Below are positions 55,252 to 63,602 of a DNA stretch of 64,000 bases, piece after piece. How positions within the stretch are numbered: the first letter of the stretch is position 1; every line of letters starts with the position of its first letter. The position numbers and the translations under genes are program-made. Under the pieces are notes generated by a model. It saw nothing but the letters and a program-made list of their open reading frames with translations, did not search any database and was not told the origin of the DNA. The stretch lies in NCBI RefSeq assembly GCF_000204645.1, contig NC_015422.1, positions 2,373,001 through 2,437,000 on the forward strand. Direction: 5' to 3'. This DNA comes from Alicycliphilus denitrificans K601 (GTDB lineage: Bacteria > Pseudomonadota > Gammaproteobacteria > Burkholderiales > Burkholderiaceae_C).

Positions 55252-56238
55252 TCAGCCTGCCAGCGCCGTGCCCAGCAGCTGCGCGTAGCGCGCCATGTCC
55301 ACGTTGCCGCCGCTGATGACGACACCCACGCGCCTGCCGCGCAGCGCCACGCCGCCATGGCGCGCGCCCGCCAGGCCCAGCGCGCCCGTGGGCTCGACCA
55401 CGATCTTCATGCGCTCGGCGAAGAAGTGCATGGCCTCGATCAGCTGGGCGTCGGTGGCGGTCACGATGTCGGACACGCCCGCGTGGATGATGGGGAAGGT
55501 GAGCGAACCCAGCGCCTGGGACTGCGCGCCATCGGCGATGGTGCGGGGGGTGCCTATGCGCACGATCTTCCCCGCGCGCAGCGACTGCTGCGCGTCGTTG
55601 CCGGCCTCGGGCTCCACGCCGATCACGCGGCACTGCGGCGCCAGCCGCTGCGCGGCCAGCAGGCTGCCCGACAGCAGGCCGCCGCCGCCCAGGGGCACGA
55701 ACAGGTAGTCCAGGTGCGGCACTTCCTCGAACAGCTCCTTGGCCACCGTGCCCTGGCCGGCGATCACGTGGGCGTGGTCGAAGGGCGGGATCAGCGTCAT
55801 GCCGCGCTCGCTGGCCAGGCGCTGGCTGATGGCCTCGCGGTCCTCGGTGAAACGGTCGTAGGTCACCACCTCGGCGCCGTAGCCGCGCGTGGCGGCTATT
55901 TTTGCGGCGGGCGCATCCTCGGGCATGACGATAACGGCCGGCATCTGCAGCAGGCGCGCCGACAGGGCGATGGCCTGCGCGTGGTTGCCCGAGGAGAACG
56001 CGAGCACGCCGCGCGCGCGCTGCGCGTCGCTGAACTGCACCAGCGCGTTGAAGGCGCCGCGGAACTTGAACGCGCCCATGCGCTGCAGGTTCTCGCACTT
56101 GAAGAACAGCTCGGCGCCCAGCAGCGCGTCGGCGGTGCTGGAGCGGAGCACGGGTGTGTGGTGCGCCATGCCCTTGAGGCGGTGGGCGGCTTCGGCAACG
56201 TCTTCGTAGGTGGGCAGGGGCGGGCGGGGCAGGTCCAT
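55252..56238 (-). CDS. threonine/serine dehydratase-like PLP enzyme
   Basis: Protein of 328 residues of the fold-type II PLP family. The PLP Lys lies in [19 protein letters not shown] (about residue 58); [17 protein letters not shown], the phosphate loop [14 protein letters not shown] and [20 protein letters not shown] are the other hallmarks. It lacks the C-terminal ACT domains of IlvA, so it is a catabolic-type enzyme: threonine/serine dehydratase, serine racemase or hydroxyaspartate ammonia-lyase. No signal peptide. Divergent from yebC; a repeat copy sits in the 250-nt gap between them. Confidence 0.88.
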   Translation of the reverse strand: MDLPRPPLPTYEDVAEAAHRLKGMAHHTPVLRSSTADALLGAELFFKCENLQRMGAFKFRGAFNALVQFSDAQRARGVLAFSSGNHAQAIALSARLLQMPAVIVMPEDAPAAKIAATRGYGAEVVTYDRFTEDREAISQRLASERGMTLIPPFDHAHVIAGQGTVAKELFEEVPHLDYLFVPLGGGGLLSGSLLAAQRLAPQCRVIGVEPEAGNDAQQSLRAGKIVRIGTPRTIADGAQSQALGSLTFPIIHAGVSDIVTATDAQLIEAMHFFAERMKIVVEPTGALGLAGARHGGVALRGRRVGVVISGGNVDMARYAQLLGTALAG

Positions 56239-56311
56239 GGCGGTGGGCGAATGCTCGTGGAAGGAATGCGCAGACAGGCCAGCGCATCATAGCCGGCCTG
56301 CCCGGTTTTTT

Positions 56312-56369
56312 CAGTGGAAATACGGCTAAGCGCCCTTGTGGCAAGCGCTGGCAGCTATCAAGTTTGATG
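56312..56369 (+). repeat. dispersed palindromic repeat, copy 10 (forward)
   Basis: GTGGAAATACGGCTAAGCGC, then CCTTGTGGCAAGCGCTGGC and AGCTATCAAGTT. Good match to copy 1 (GGCAAGCGCTGGCAGCTATC). It lies in a divergent gap (56239-56488), where a terminator role makes less sense. It is the last copy before the window ends. Confidence 0.82.
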
Positions 56370-56488
56370 TTTCCGGCTGGATCAGCGCCAGGGCGCCCCC
56401 CGCGTGCGCGCCGGTGGCGGGGTATACACTTCGCCGACGCGGCTCCGGGCCGCATTTTTTGTTGGCTCCACGCAAAGGATTCGCAGCC

Positions 56489-57193
56489 ATGGGTGCGCAA
56501 TGGAAGGCAAAGGGCAAGGCGCTGGTCGCCGATGCCAAGGGCAGGCTTTTTGGCAAGCTGGTCAAGGAAATCATCGTTGCCGCACGCGCGGGGGCGGACC
56601 CGGCCGGCAATTCGCGCCTGCGCCTGGCCATCGAGGCGGCGCGCAAGGCGTCCATGCCCAAGGACACGCTGGAGCGAGCGGTCAAGAAAGGCTCGGGCGT
56701 GGGCGGCGACGCCGTGAACTACGAGCGCGTGATCTACGAGGGCTTCGCGCCGCACCAGGTGCCGGTGATGGTGGAATGCCTGACCGACAACGTGAACCGC
56801 ACGGCGCCGGAGATGCGCGTGTGCTTCCGCAAGGGCCAGATGAGCGCCGTGGCCTGGGACTTCGACCACGTGGGCATGATCGAGGGCGAACCCGCGCAGC
56901 CCGGCGCCGACGCGGAACTGGCCGCCATCGAGGCCGGCGCGCAGGACTTCGAGCCTGGCGAGGAAGACGGCCAGACGCTGTTCCTGACCGACCCCACGGA
57001 CCTGGACGCGGTCGCCAAGGCGCTGCCCGAGTTCGGCTTCAAGGTGCTGTCGGCCAAGCTGGGCTACAAGGCCAGGAACCCGGTGAGCATGGCCAGCCTG
57101 CCGCCCGAGGCGCAGGAGGAGGTGCAGGCCTTTCTGGCCGGCATAGAGAACAACGACGACGTGCAGAACGTGTTCGTGGGGCTGGTGGATTGA
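56489..57193 (+). CDS. yebC: YebC/PmpR-family protein
   Basis: Protein of 234 residues of the YebC/TACO1 family. Start [20 protein letters not shown], then [20 protein letters not shown] and [10 protein letters not shown], and acidic C-terminal region ([20 protein letters not shown]). Known roles in the family are transcriptional regulation and relief of ribosome stalling; it is cytoplasmic. It is followed 22 nt later by a clear terminator and stands alone. Confidence 0.93.
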   Translation: MGAQWKAKGKALVADAKGRLFGKLVKEIIVAARAGADPAGNSRLRLAIEAARKASMPKDTLERAVKKGSGVGGDAVNYERVIYEGFAPHQVPVMVECLTDNVNRTAPEMRVCFRKGQMSAVAWDFDHVGMIEGEPAQPGADAELAAIEAGAQDFEPGEEDGQTLFLTDPTDLDAVAKALPEFGFKVLSAKLGYKARNPVSMASLPPEAQEEVQAFLAGIENNDDVQNVFVGLVD

Positions 57194-57214
57194 TGCACCG
57201 GCCTTCTAACGACT

Positions 57215-57241
57215 AAGCCGCTGAGTCACAGCGGCTTTTTT
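57215..57241 (+). terminator. rho-independent terminator after yebC
   Basis: AAGCCGCTG (57215-57223), loop AGTCA, CAGCGGCTT (57229-57237) and a T run to 57241. Perfect 9-bp stem. Confidence 0.9.
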
Positions 57242-57335
57242 ATCGCCTGGCGGGTTTTACTGTGCAGCCCCATCCTGAATAGTGTGGACACTCGCCCAGC
57301 GAGTCGGCGCGCATGGCAGCTGCGCTGAGCGCGCC

Positions 57336-57542
57336 GTGCTCGACCAGGTCATGGCCTGCACAGTGGCCGGCGACCAGGCCAAAGTGGGTGCCTGGCTGCG
57401 CCAACTCGTGGCCCAGACCGGCGCCGACGAGCTGATGATCGGACAGCTCGTATCTACGAGCCCCAAGTGCGCCAGCGCTCGCGCCGCTACGCAGGCCCTG
57501 GGCGACTTGCTGACGCAACGAAGCCCTCCACCGAGGCGCTAA
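57336..57542 (+). pseudogene. remnant of a luciferase-like (LLM) flavin monooxygenase, C-terminus
   Basis: The frame VLDQVMACTVAGDQAKVGAW then LRQLVAQTGADELMI matches the C-terminal end of LLM-class flavin oxidoreductases (pattern G-D-x-x-x-V...TGADELM). After ADELMI the family-like continuation (IYEPQVRQRSRRYA) is in the next frame, so a frameshift is visible. No N-terminal part (some 250 residues expected) exists upstream. It is a decayed fragment with no ribosome site. Confidence 0.6.
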
Positions 57543-57697
57543 TCAAGGTCTATGCGGACTACGCCCGCAATTACGACAACGCCAAGCTGCCTTCCGGCAG
57601 CCAGTTCAGCGCCTTTGATACGGAGGCCTGGCCGCTTGAGGAGCGGCCCATGCCGCCGCGTGGCTTGCGGCTGCACGCCCCCCGGCGAGGGTATTGA
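57527..57697 (+). other. unrecognised gene fragment
   Basis: An open frame reading STEALIKVYADYARNYDNAK then LPSGSQFSAFDTEAWPLEE has natural-looking protein composition but is fused to the remnant before it and has no start of its own. I cannot name the family. Together with the LLM remnant it fills the 663-nt gap between yebC and ccoG; the rest (57700-57856) shows AT-richer leader DNA and no clear promoter pair. Confidence 0.35.
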
Positions 57698-57856
57698 GTA
57701 CGGCGGATTCGAGTCCTCCTTCCCGCCTTTTGGGGGGTATCTGATATGCAAAATTGGCTTATTTCTGCCGCTGTTTTTTTGCGGGGGGCAAGGCCATAGT
57801 TCCATTATTCGAGCGGTACCCAGGGGTAGCACCAGCACCGCTACCACGAGATTCCT

Positions 57857-59281
57857 ATGCCTGATCCCATGCATTCCAACGATAGACAGCCGAAGAAGGT
57901 CATACCGATCGTCCCGGAATCCGTTTCGCTTTACGAGGCGCGCAAGAAGATCCAGCCGCGCTCCATCAGCGGGAAGTTCACTTCCTGGCGCTGGATCATG
58001 GTATGGGTCACGCAGCTCGTCTTTTACGGGCTGCCGTGGCTGGAGTGGGGCCAGCGCCAAACAGTCCTATTCGACCTGGGGGGCCTGCGTTTCTATCTTT
58101 TTGGTCTGGTGCTGTATCCGCAGGATTTCATCTACCTCACAGGGTTGCTGGTCATCTCGGCGCTGGCGTTGTTTCTCTTCACGGCAACGGCCGGGCGGCT
58201 ATGGTGCGGTTTCGCGTGCCCGCAGACGGTCTATACCGAAATCTTCCTGTGGCTTGAGCGCAGGATTGAAGGCGAGCGAAGCGCTCGCCTGCGCCTTGAT
58301 GCGAGTGGCTGGACCTTCGAGAAACTCTGGAAGAGAACTGCCAAGCATGGCGCGTGGATCTTTGTCTCGCTGTGGACGGGCTTCACTTTCGTGGGCTACT
58401 TCGTGCCGATCCGCCAGCTTGGCGGAGAATTGCTGGCGTTGCGGGGCTGGCAGATTTTCTGGACCTTGTTCTATGGCTTGGCTACCTACGGCAACGCGGG
58501 TTTCCTGCGCGAACAGGTATGCAAGTACATGTGTCCCTATGCGCGTTTCCAGAGCGCAATGTTCGACAAGGACACGCTGATCGTCACCTACGACGCGCAG
58601 CGGGGGGAGCCGCGCGGTGCCCGAGGCAAGAATGGAGCTCCAGCGGGGCAGGGGGATTGCATCGACTGCACGCTGTGCGTACAGGTTTGCCCGGTGGGGA
58701 TCGATATCCGTGATGGCCTGCAATACGAATGCATCGGCTGTGGTCTGTGCATCGACGCATGCAACAGCGTGATGGACAAGGTGGGCCTTCCGCTCGGGCT
58801 GATCCGCTTGGCGACGACCAATGGCATGGCGGGCCGGTGGAGTTCCGCGCGCATGCTGCGCCGTGTGGTTCGGCCGCGTGTGGTGATGTACACCGCCGTG
58901 CTCGTGGCACTGAGCGCTGCAATGATCGTCAGCTTGGCTGCTCGCACCCCGCTCAAGGTGAACGTGGTGCGCGATCGGGCCGCCCTGTCACGCATCGTGC
59001 CCGGGGGAAAGCTCGAAAACGTGTATCGCCTGCAGGTCATGAACGCGACCGAGGCGCCGCAGCGTTACCGCATCGGCGCGCGCGGCATCGACGGCATTGA
59101 GGTTGCATCCGAGCCTGAGATTGCGGTTGGCGCCACTGAATCGCAGTGGGTAGCCGTGCGGCTGCGCATTCCCTACGGAGCGGCGCCCGAAGGGGCGCAC
59201 CCCGTGTACTTCGAGGTGGAGTCGCTTGGTCCTGCACTGGCTCGCGTATCCGAAAAGGCCTCGTTCCTGGTGCCGCGATGA
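57857..59281 (+). CDS. ccoG: cytochrome oxidase accessory protein CcoG (FixG/RdxA)
   Basis: Protein of 474 residues. It has about five membrane helices (FTSWRWIMVWVTQLVFYGLP; PQDFIYLTGLLVISALALFL; HGAWIFVSLWTGFTFVGYFV; others) and two 4Fe-4S clusters in CIDCTLCVQVCPVGID and CIGCGLCIDACNSVMD. The C-terminal Ig-like domain follows VVMYTAVLVALSAAMIVSLA. In the family CcoG reduces Cu(II) for assembly of cbb3 oxidase. Here it lies 26 nt upstream of cydA, a copper-free oxidase, with no ccoNOP in the window. Base composition is less GC-rich than in the first 57 kb. Confidence 0.93.
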   Translation: MPDPMHSNDRQPKKVIPIVPESVSLYEARKKIQPRSISGKFTSWRWIMVWVTQLVFYGLPWLEWGQRQTVLFDLGGLRFYLFGLVLYPQDFIYLTGLLVISALALFLFTATAGRLWCGFACPQTVYTEIFLWLERRIEGERSARLRLDASGWTFEKLWKRTAKHGAWIFVSLWTGFTFVGYFVPIRQLGGELLALRGWQIFWTLFYGLATYGNAGFLREQVCKYMCPYARFQSAMFDKDTLIVTYDAQRGEPRGARGKNGAPAGQGDCIDCTLCVQVCPVGIDIRDGLQYECIGCGLCIDACNSVMDKVGLPLGLIRLATTNGMAGRWSSARMLRRVVRPRVVMYTAVLVALSAAMIVSLAARTPLKVNVVRDRAALSRIVPGGKLENVYRLQVMNATEAPQRYRIGARGIDGIEVASEPEIAVGATESQWVAVRLRIPYGAAPEGAHPVYFEVESLGPALARVSEKASFLVPR

Positions 59282-59307
59282 TCGGCATGCTGTGAAGGAA
59301 TCATTCC

Positions 59308-60726
59308 ATGTTGGGATTCACCGCGCTTGAGCTGGCACGCATTCAGTTCGGCTTCACCATATCGTTTCACATCGTCTTTCCAGCGATCACTATTGGTCTG
59401 GCAAGCTACCTTGCCGTGCTCGAAGGCCTGTGGCTGTGGCGCAAGGACCCGGTGTACCGCGACCTTTACCACTTCTGGTCGCGCATCTTTGCCGTCAATT
59501 TCGCGATGGGGGTCGTTTCGGGGCTCGTCATGGCCTACCAGTTCGGCACGAACTGGAGTCACTACTCGTCCTTTGCCGGCAGCATCACGGGTCCTCTGCT
59601 GGCCTACGAGGTGTTGACCGCGTTCTTCCTGGAAGCGGGGTTTCTGGGCGTGATGCTCTTTGGCTGGAATAAGGTCGGCTCTGGCCTGCATTTCTTCTCG
59701 ACCGTGATGGTAGCGCTGGGCACGCTGGTGTCGGCTACCTGGATTCTGGCCTCCAACAGCTGGATGCAGACGCCGCAGGGCTTCGAGATCGTCGACAACG
59801 TGGTCGTGCCGGTGAACTGGTTCGAGGTCATCTTCAACCCATCGTTTTCCTACCGGCTGGCGCACATGACGATGGCGGCGTTCATCTCCACCGCGCTCTT
59901 CGTCGGCGCGTCGGGCGCCTGGCACCTGCTGCGTGGCAACGACAACCCGTGCGTTCGCACCATGCTCTCGATGGCGCTATGGATGCTGATCGCCGCGGCC
60001 CCGTTGCAAATTGCCATTGGCGACATGCACGGGCTGAATACGCTTGAGCACCAGCCTGCCAAGCTTGCCGCGATGGAGGGGCACTGGGAGAACAAGCCTG
60101 GTGAAGGCGCGCCGCTCTTGTTGTTCGGCTGGCCGGACATGCAGGCGGAGGCCACACGCTACGCCGTCGAGGTGCCTCGGTTGGGCAGCCTGATCCTCAC
60201 GCGCTCTTGGGACGGCCAGTACCGTGCGCTCAAGGAGTTTGCGCCCCAGGACAGGCCCAACGTTCTCCTCGTGTTCTGGAGCTTTCGCGTGATGGTGGGG
60301 CTGGGCATGCTCATACTGCTGCTGGCACTCTGGGGGGCGTGGCTGCGCTGGCGCGGCCGGCTCTATGGCTCGCAGGCATTCCTGCGCTTCACCGCCTGGA
60401 TGGGGCCAGCGGGGCTGATCGCCCTGCTTGCAGGCTGGTTCACCACCGAAGTCGGCCGCCAGCCCTGGATCGTCTATGGCGTCCTGCGCACGCAGGATGC
60501 CGTGTCCAACCACTCGGCCCAGGTTATGGGCGCCACGCTGATCGTTTTCATCGTCGCCTACTTCGCGGTATTCGGCATAGGGGTGCGCTACATGCTCAAG
60601 TTGGTGAGCCAGGGGCCGCAGGCCCACGAAGGTGCGAGCGATGCCGAGGCGCCAGGCCACCGCCCCGCGCGCCCGTTGTCGGCGGCACCGGGTGCGGCTT
60701 CGCGAACACACCATCAGGAGGGCTGA
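59308..60726 (+). CDS. cydA: cytochrome bd quinol oxidase subunit I, cyanide-insensitive type
   Basis: Protein of 472 residues with about nine membrane helices. It begins LGFTALELARIQFGFTISFH (heme b595 His), has the CydA Glu/His-rich GSITGPLLAYEVLTAFFLEA and the quinone-site segment MHGLNTLEHQPAKLAAMEGH. Heme b558 Met lies further on. The Q-loop is short and GWFTTEVGRQPWIVYGVLRT is the CIO/CydA short form. It oxidises quinol and reduces O2 at the inner membrane. The C-terminus is a polar, Ala/His-rich tail. It is followed by cydB after 3 nt. Confidence 0.94.
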   Translation: MLGFTALELARIQFGFTISFHIVFPAITIGLASYLAVLEGLWLWRKDPVYRDLYHFWSRIFAVNFAMGVVSGLVMAYQFGTNWSHYSSFAGSITGPLLAYEVLTAFFLEAGFLGVMLFGWNKVGSGLHFFSTVMVALGTLVSATWILASNSWMQTPQGFEIVDNVVVPVNWFEVIFNPSFSYRLAHMTMAAFISTALFVGASGAWHLLRGNDNPCVRTMLSMALWMLIAAAPLQIAIGDMHGLNTLEHQPAKLAAMEGHWENKPGEGAPLLLFGWPDMQAEATRYAVEVPRLGSLILTRSWDGQYRALKEFAPQDRPNVLLVFWSFRVMVGLGMLILLLALWGAWLRWRGRLYGSQAFLRFTAWMGPAGLIALLAGWFTTEVGRQPWIVYGVLRTQDAVSNHSAQVMGATLIVFIVAYFAVFGIGVRYMLKLVSQGPQAHEGASDAEAPGHRPARPLSAAPGAASRTHHQEG

Positions 60727-60729
60727 TCC

Positions 60730-61740
60730 ATGGGTATCGATCTGCCGGTCATCTGGTTTGTCATCATCGTTTTCGGCCTGATGATGTACGTCATCATGGA
60801 CGGGTTCGACCTAGGCATAGGCATCCTGTTCCCGTTCGTGCGCAACCGCGAGAGCCGGGATGTCATGGTCAATACCGTGGCCCCCGTGTGGGACGGCAAC
60901 GAGACCTGGCTCGTGCTCGGCGGCGCGAGCCTCATGGCCGCGTTTCCGCTGGCCTATGCAGTGGTGCTCAGTGCGCTCTATCTCCCGCTGCTGCTCATGC
61001 TGCTGGGGCTGATCTGGCGTGGCGTGGCATTCGAGTTCCGCTTCAAGGCGGACGAGAGCCACCGGCACTTCTGGGACGTGGCCTTTACGGCCGGCTCCTA
61101 CATGGCCACCTTTTTCCAGGGCGTGGCCCTGGGCGCATTTCTCAATGGCTTCGAGGTACACAACGGCAACTACATCGGCGGCGCCTTCGACTGGCTCAGC
61201 CCGTTCAGCCTGTTCGCGGGGCTGGGGCTGGTCGTGGCCTATGCGCTGCTCGGCGCCACCTGGCTCATCATCAAGACCGAGGGCAGCCTCCACGACCGCA
61301 TGGTGTCCCTGGCGCGTCCCGTCACGTTGGCGCTGCTGGTGGCCATTGGCATCGTGAGCCTGTGGACACCACTGACCCATCCGGGCATTGCACAGCGCTG
61401 GTTCGATTGGCCCAACATCGCGCTCTTTGCGCCGGTGCCGGTGCTTGTCTTGCTCACGGGCTATGGCCTTCTGCGCAGCCTGCGTGGAGGCGATCCCAGT
61501 GTTACACCCTTCATGCTCACGCTGTGCCTGCTGTTCCTGGGGTACACCGGGCTGGGCATCAGCGTGTGGCCCCACATCATTCCGCCAGATATCACCATCC
61601 ATGAGGCTGCGGCACCGCCACAGAGCATGGGATTCGCGCTCGTCGGTGCCTTGCTGATCATCCCGGTCATCCTGACCTACACGGCCTGGTCCTACTATGT
61701 GTTTCGGGGCAAGGTGAGGCAAGGGGAGGGCTACCACTGA
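60730..61740 (+). CDS. cydB: cytochrome bd quinol oxidase subunit II
   Basis: Protein of 336 residues with eight membrane helices. Typical sequence: IDLPVIWFVIIVFGLMMYVI, MDGFDLGIGILFPFV, VWDGNETWLVLGGASLMAAF and FEFRFKADESHRHFWD. Structural partner of CydA. Its TGA overlaps the ATG of the small DUF2474 gene (ATGA), so three genes are translated in series. Confidence 0.95.
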   Translation: MGIDLPVIWFVIIVFGLMMYVIMDGFDLGIGILFPFVRNRESRDVMVNTVAPVWDGNETWLVLGGASLMAAFPLAYAVVLSALYLPLLLMLLGLIWRGVAFEFRFKADESHRHFWDVAFTAGSYMATFFQGVALGAFLNGFEVHNGNYIGGAFDWLSPFSLFAGLGLVVAYALLGATWLIIKTEGSLHDRMVSLARPVTLALLVAIGIVSLWTPLTHPGIAQRWFDWPNIALFAPVPVLVLLTGYGLLRSLRGGDPSVTPFMLTLCLLFLGYTGLGISVWPHIIPPDITIHEAAAPPQSMGFALVGALLIIPVILTYTAWSYYVFRGKVRQGEGYH

Positions 61741-61886
61741 TGGCGTCCTCCACCTCCCGCCGCACTGTGTCCTGGTGGCGGCGCGTGGGCTGGCTTGTGT
61801 TGATCTGGGCGGCCAGCGTGGCGGCACTCGCCGTCATGGCCCTGTTTTTTCGTGTACTCATGCGCCTTGCGGGAATGAGCAGCTGA
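61740..61886 (+). CDS. small membrane protein, DUF2474 type (CIO operon subunit)
   Basis: A 48-residue protein starting at the ATG that overlaps the cydB stop. It has a basic, Trp-containing N-terminus (RRTVSWWRRVGWLVLIWAAS) and one membrane helix continuing through AALAVMALFFRVLM. This is the DUF2474 pattern found after cioAB-type operons and is analogous to CydX, which stabilises the oxidase. Too short to be noticed by length filters, but its position and composition are convincing. Confidence 0.85.
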   Translation: MASSTSRRTVSWWRRVGWLVLIWAASVAALAVMALFFRVLMRLAGMSS

Positions 61887-61944
61887 ACGGCGAACAGCAT
61901 CCCTTGCAGAGACTCACTGAACCGCCTGCGGCCATCGACTCTTT

Positions 61945-62304
61945 CTACATTACGTCGGAAATGCTCAAGGAAATGGACATTTGCATGGCGGAGCTAAGCC
62001 GAAGCCGAAGCAGGATACAGGGAAGCCGCAAGCCATCCAAAACGGTGAACTTGCTACGTACGACCAGTGTCCCGGCTTGCATGGTGTCCTGGATCGTCGC
62101 CAGCCCTTCAAGGCATAGGCGCCTTCCATCCACGCAGAACACCGACTGATCGAAAGCGACCTTCGTGACTTCTGCTGCCGAGCGTGCATCAAATGCGCGT
62201 ACGGAGAACCGAATTTCACCGGAAGGAAATACCGACCCCAGAACCTTCAGGGTATGCGCAATGATTCCAGGAAGCAGGTTCAGGCAGATCACTGAGGGTT
62301 TCAT
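61945..62304 (-). CDS. unrecognised protein coupled to lrgB, weak hotdog/MaoC resemblance
   Basis: Protein of 119 residues whose ATG at 62304 overlaps the lrgB TGA (ATGA), which supports it as a real third gene of a leftward operon. It has LLPGIIAHTLKVLGSVFPSG, IRFSVRAFD and VDGRRLCLEGLATI, which weakly recall the end of a MaoC-like hotdog domain (IAHG...LPG...; DGxxxxEGxA). The C-terminus (CILLRLRLSSAMQMSISLSI) does not fit that family and may be read-through of decayed sequence. I cannot assign a function. Confidence 0.5.
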   Translation of the reverse strand: MKPSVICLNLLPGIIAHTLKVLGSVFPSGEIRFSVRAFDARSAAEVTKVAFDQSVFCVDGRRLCLEGLATIQDTMQAGTLVVRSKFTVLDGLRLPCILLRLRLSSAMQMSISLSISDVM

Positions 62305-62996
62305 AGCAGGCCCACGATCAGCGGAACCAGAAGGCTGGTGGCAATCGCATTGAGGCTCATGGCCAACGCTGCGAAGCCAATCGCTGTCTCGCCGATTTGG
62401 AAGGCCCGGGCCGTGCCGATCGCGTGGGCGGCGGCTCCCAGCGCGAAGCCGCGCACCATGCCGCTGCGGACGCCGAGCAGGCCGAACAGTCCGCCTGAAA
62501 GCACTGCCGCCGCGATCCCCGTCAATGCAACGGCCACGGCACTGAGCGACGCGGCGCCCCCCGTGCTTTCAGCGACTGGCATGGCCACCGGCATAGTGGC
62601 CGACTTGGGGGCCAGCGACATCATCAGGGGCCAGTCGGCGTCCAGCAGCCAGGCAATCCCGATCGCCGAAACCACGGCTGTGACCGACCCCGCGAGCAGG
62701 GCACCCATGACCGGCCACCAGATGCCTCGCAAGCGTCCCCACTGGCGGTAGAGCGGAAAAGCCAGCGCGACGGTCGCCGGTCCAGCGAGCCAGGAGAGCA
62801 GTCCGGTTCCCTCCCGGTACACGCCATACGGGACGTCCATCGCCACTAGCAGGGCCACCACGGTAGCGGCACCCGTCAGAACGGGTAGCAGCAGGCCCCA
62901 GCCGCTGCGCTGATATGCCCACAGCGCCACGGCATATGCCGCCACCGTCAGCAGCGTTGCGGCCAGGGCGATCGCGAAGGCCGACGGAGCGATCAT
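62301..62996 (-). CDS. lrgB: LrgB/CidB-family membrane protein
   Basis: Protein of 231 residues with about seven membrane helices. Diagnostic motifs are YGVYREGTGLLSWLAGPATV, SLAPKSATMPVAMPVAES and GFALGAAAHAIGTARAF. LrgB proteins pair with LrgA in a holin/antiholin-like or metabolite (pyruvate/glycolate) transport system. The ATG overlaps the lrgA stop (ATGA). Confidence 0.92.
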   Translation of the reverse strand: MIAPSAFAIALAATLLTVAAYAVALWAYQRSGWGLLLPVLTGAATVVALLVAMDVPYGVYREGTGLLSWLAGPATVALAFPLYRQWGRLRGIWWPVMGALLAGSVTAVVSAIGIAWLLDADWPLMMSLAPKSATMPVAMPVAESTGGAASLSAVAVALTGIAAAVLSGGLFGLLGVRSGMVRGFALGAAAHAIGTARAFQIGETAIGFAALAMSLNAIATSLLVPLIVGLL

Positions 62997-63394
62997 CCTG
63001 CAGCTCCCTGGCGCTTCAATAGCTTCTGCAGGGTGAGGGCCGTGACCGCCAAGGTCAGTGCCGCGCCAGCCACACAGGCGACGACAAACGGCAGCCAGCC
63101 CGTTCTCAACGTCTGGAACTGCTCCATGACGCCAGCCACCGTAGGAATGAAGAACAGCATCATGTGCTTCAGGAGCGGCGTGCTTGCCGCTTCAACGGCG
63201 GCCACCAAGCGGCCGAAGCAGGCCAGCACCGCGAGCAGAAGCACCATGCCCACAATGGCTGGAGGTATCGGCAAGTGCAGCCATCGGACGAGCCTGCCGC
63301 CTGCAGACAGCAGCGCCGCCAGGACGACGAAGCCCAGCGAGAACTGCAATGTTCTGGAAGCCATCGCGCCTATGCGTAACTCTGTCCTGCTCAT
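62993..63394 (-). CDS. lrgA: LrgA/CidA-family membrane protein
   Basis: Protein of 133 residues (123 if it starts at MASRTLQF, 63364) with four membrane helices: LGFVVLAALLSAGGRLV, PPAIVGMVLLLAVLACF, MMLFFIPTVAGVMEQF and VVACVAGAALTLAVTALTL. PIPPAIVGMVLLL and LLKHMMLFFIPTVAGVM are the CidA/LrgA signature. Divergent from the MocR-type regulator across about 208 nt, which is likely the control region. Confidence 0.9.
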   Translation of the reverse strand: MSRTELRIGAMASRTLQFSLGFVVLAALLSAGGRLVRWLHLPIPPAIVGMVLLLAVLACFGRLVAAVEAASTPLLKHMMLFFIPTVAGVMEQFQTLRTGWLPFVVACVAGAALTLAVTALTLQKLLKRQGAAG

Positions 63395-63602
63395 ATCTCA
63401 GTCAACTCCTCGCGCTGGCCGAGGGTGCCCCCTTGGCCGCATAACACCAAACTTGCAGTGTGCCCGCGCAAACAGTGCGTATCAATGACCAGAATCGCCA
63501 GAGAAGACCATATCAGACGGTGTCAATATACTGCTGCGGATATCGTGTGGCGCTTGACCAGACCCGTTCTGCCACGGCGTTTCGTTGGAGGATCAACAGG
63601 AA

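Noticed and set aside
57740..57856. FNR/ANR box ahead of the ccoG-cydAB operon
   Set aside because: No TTGAT-N4-ATCAA-like sequence could be found in the leader by eye.
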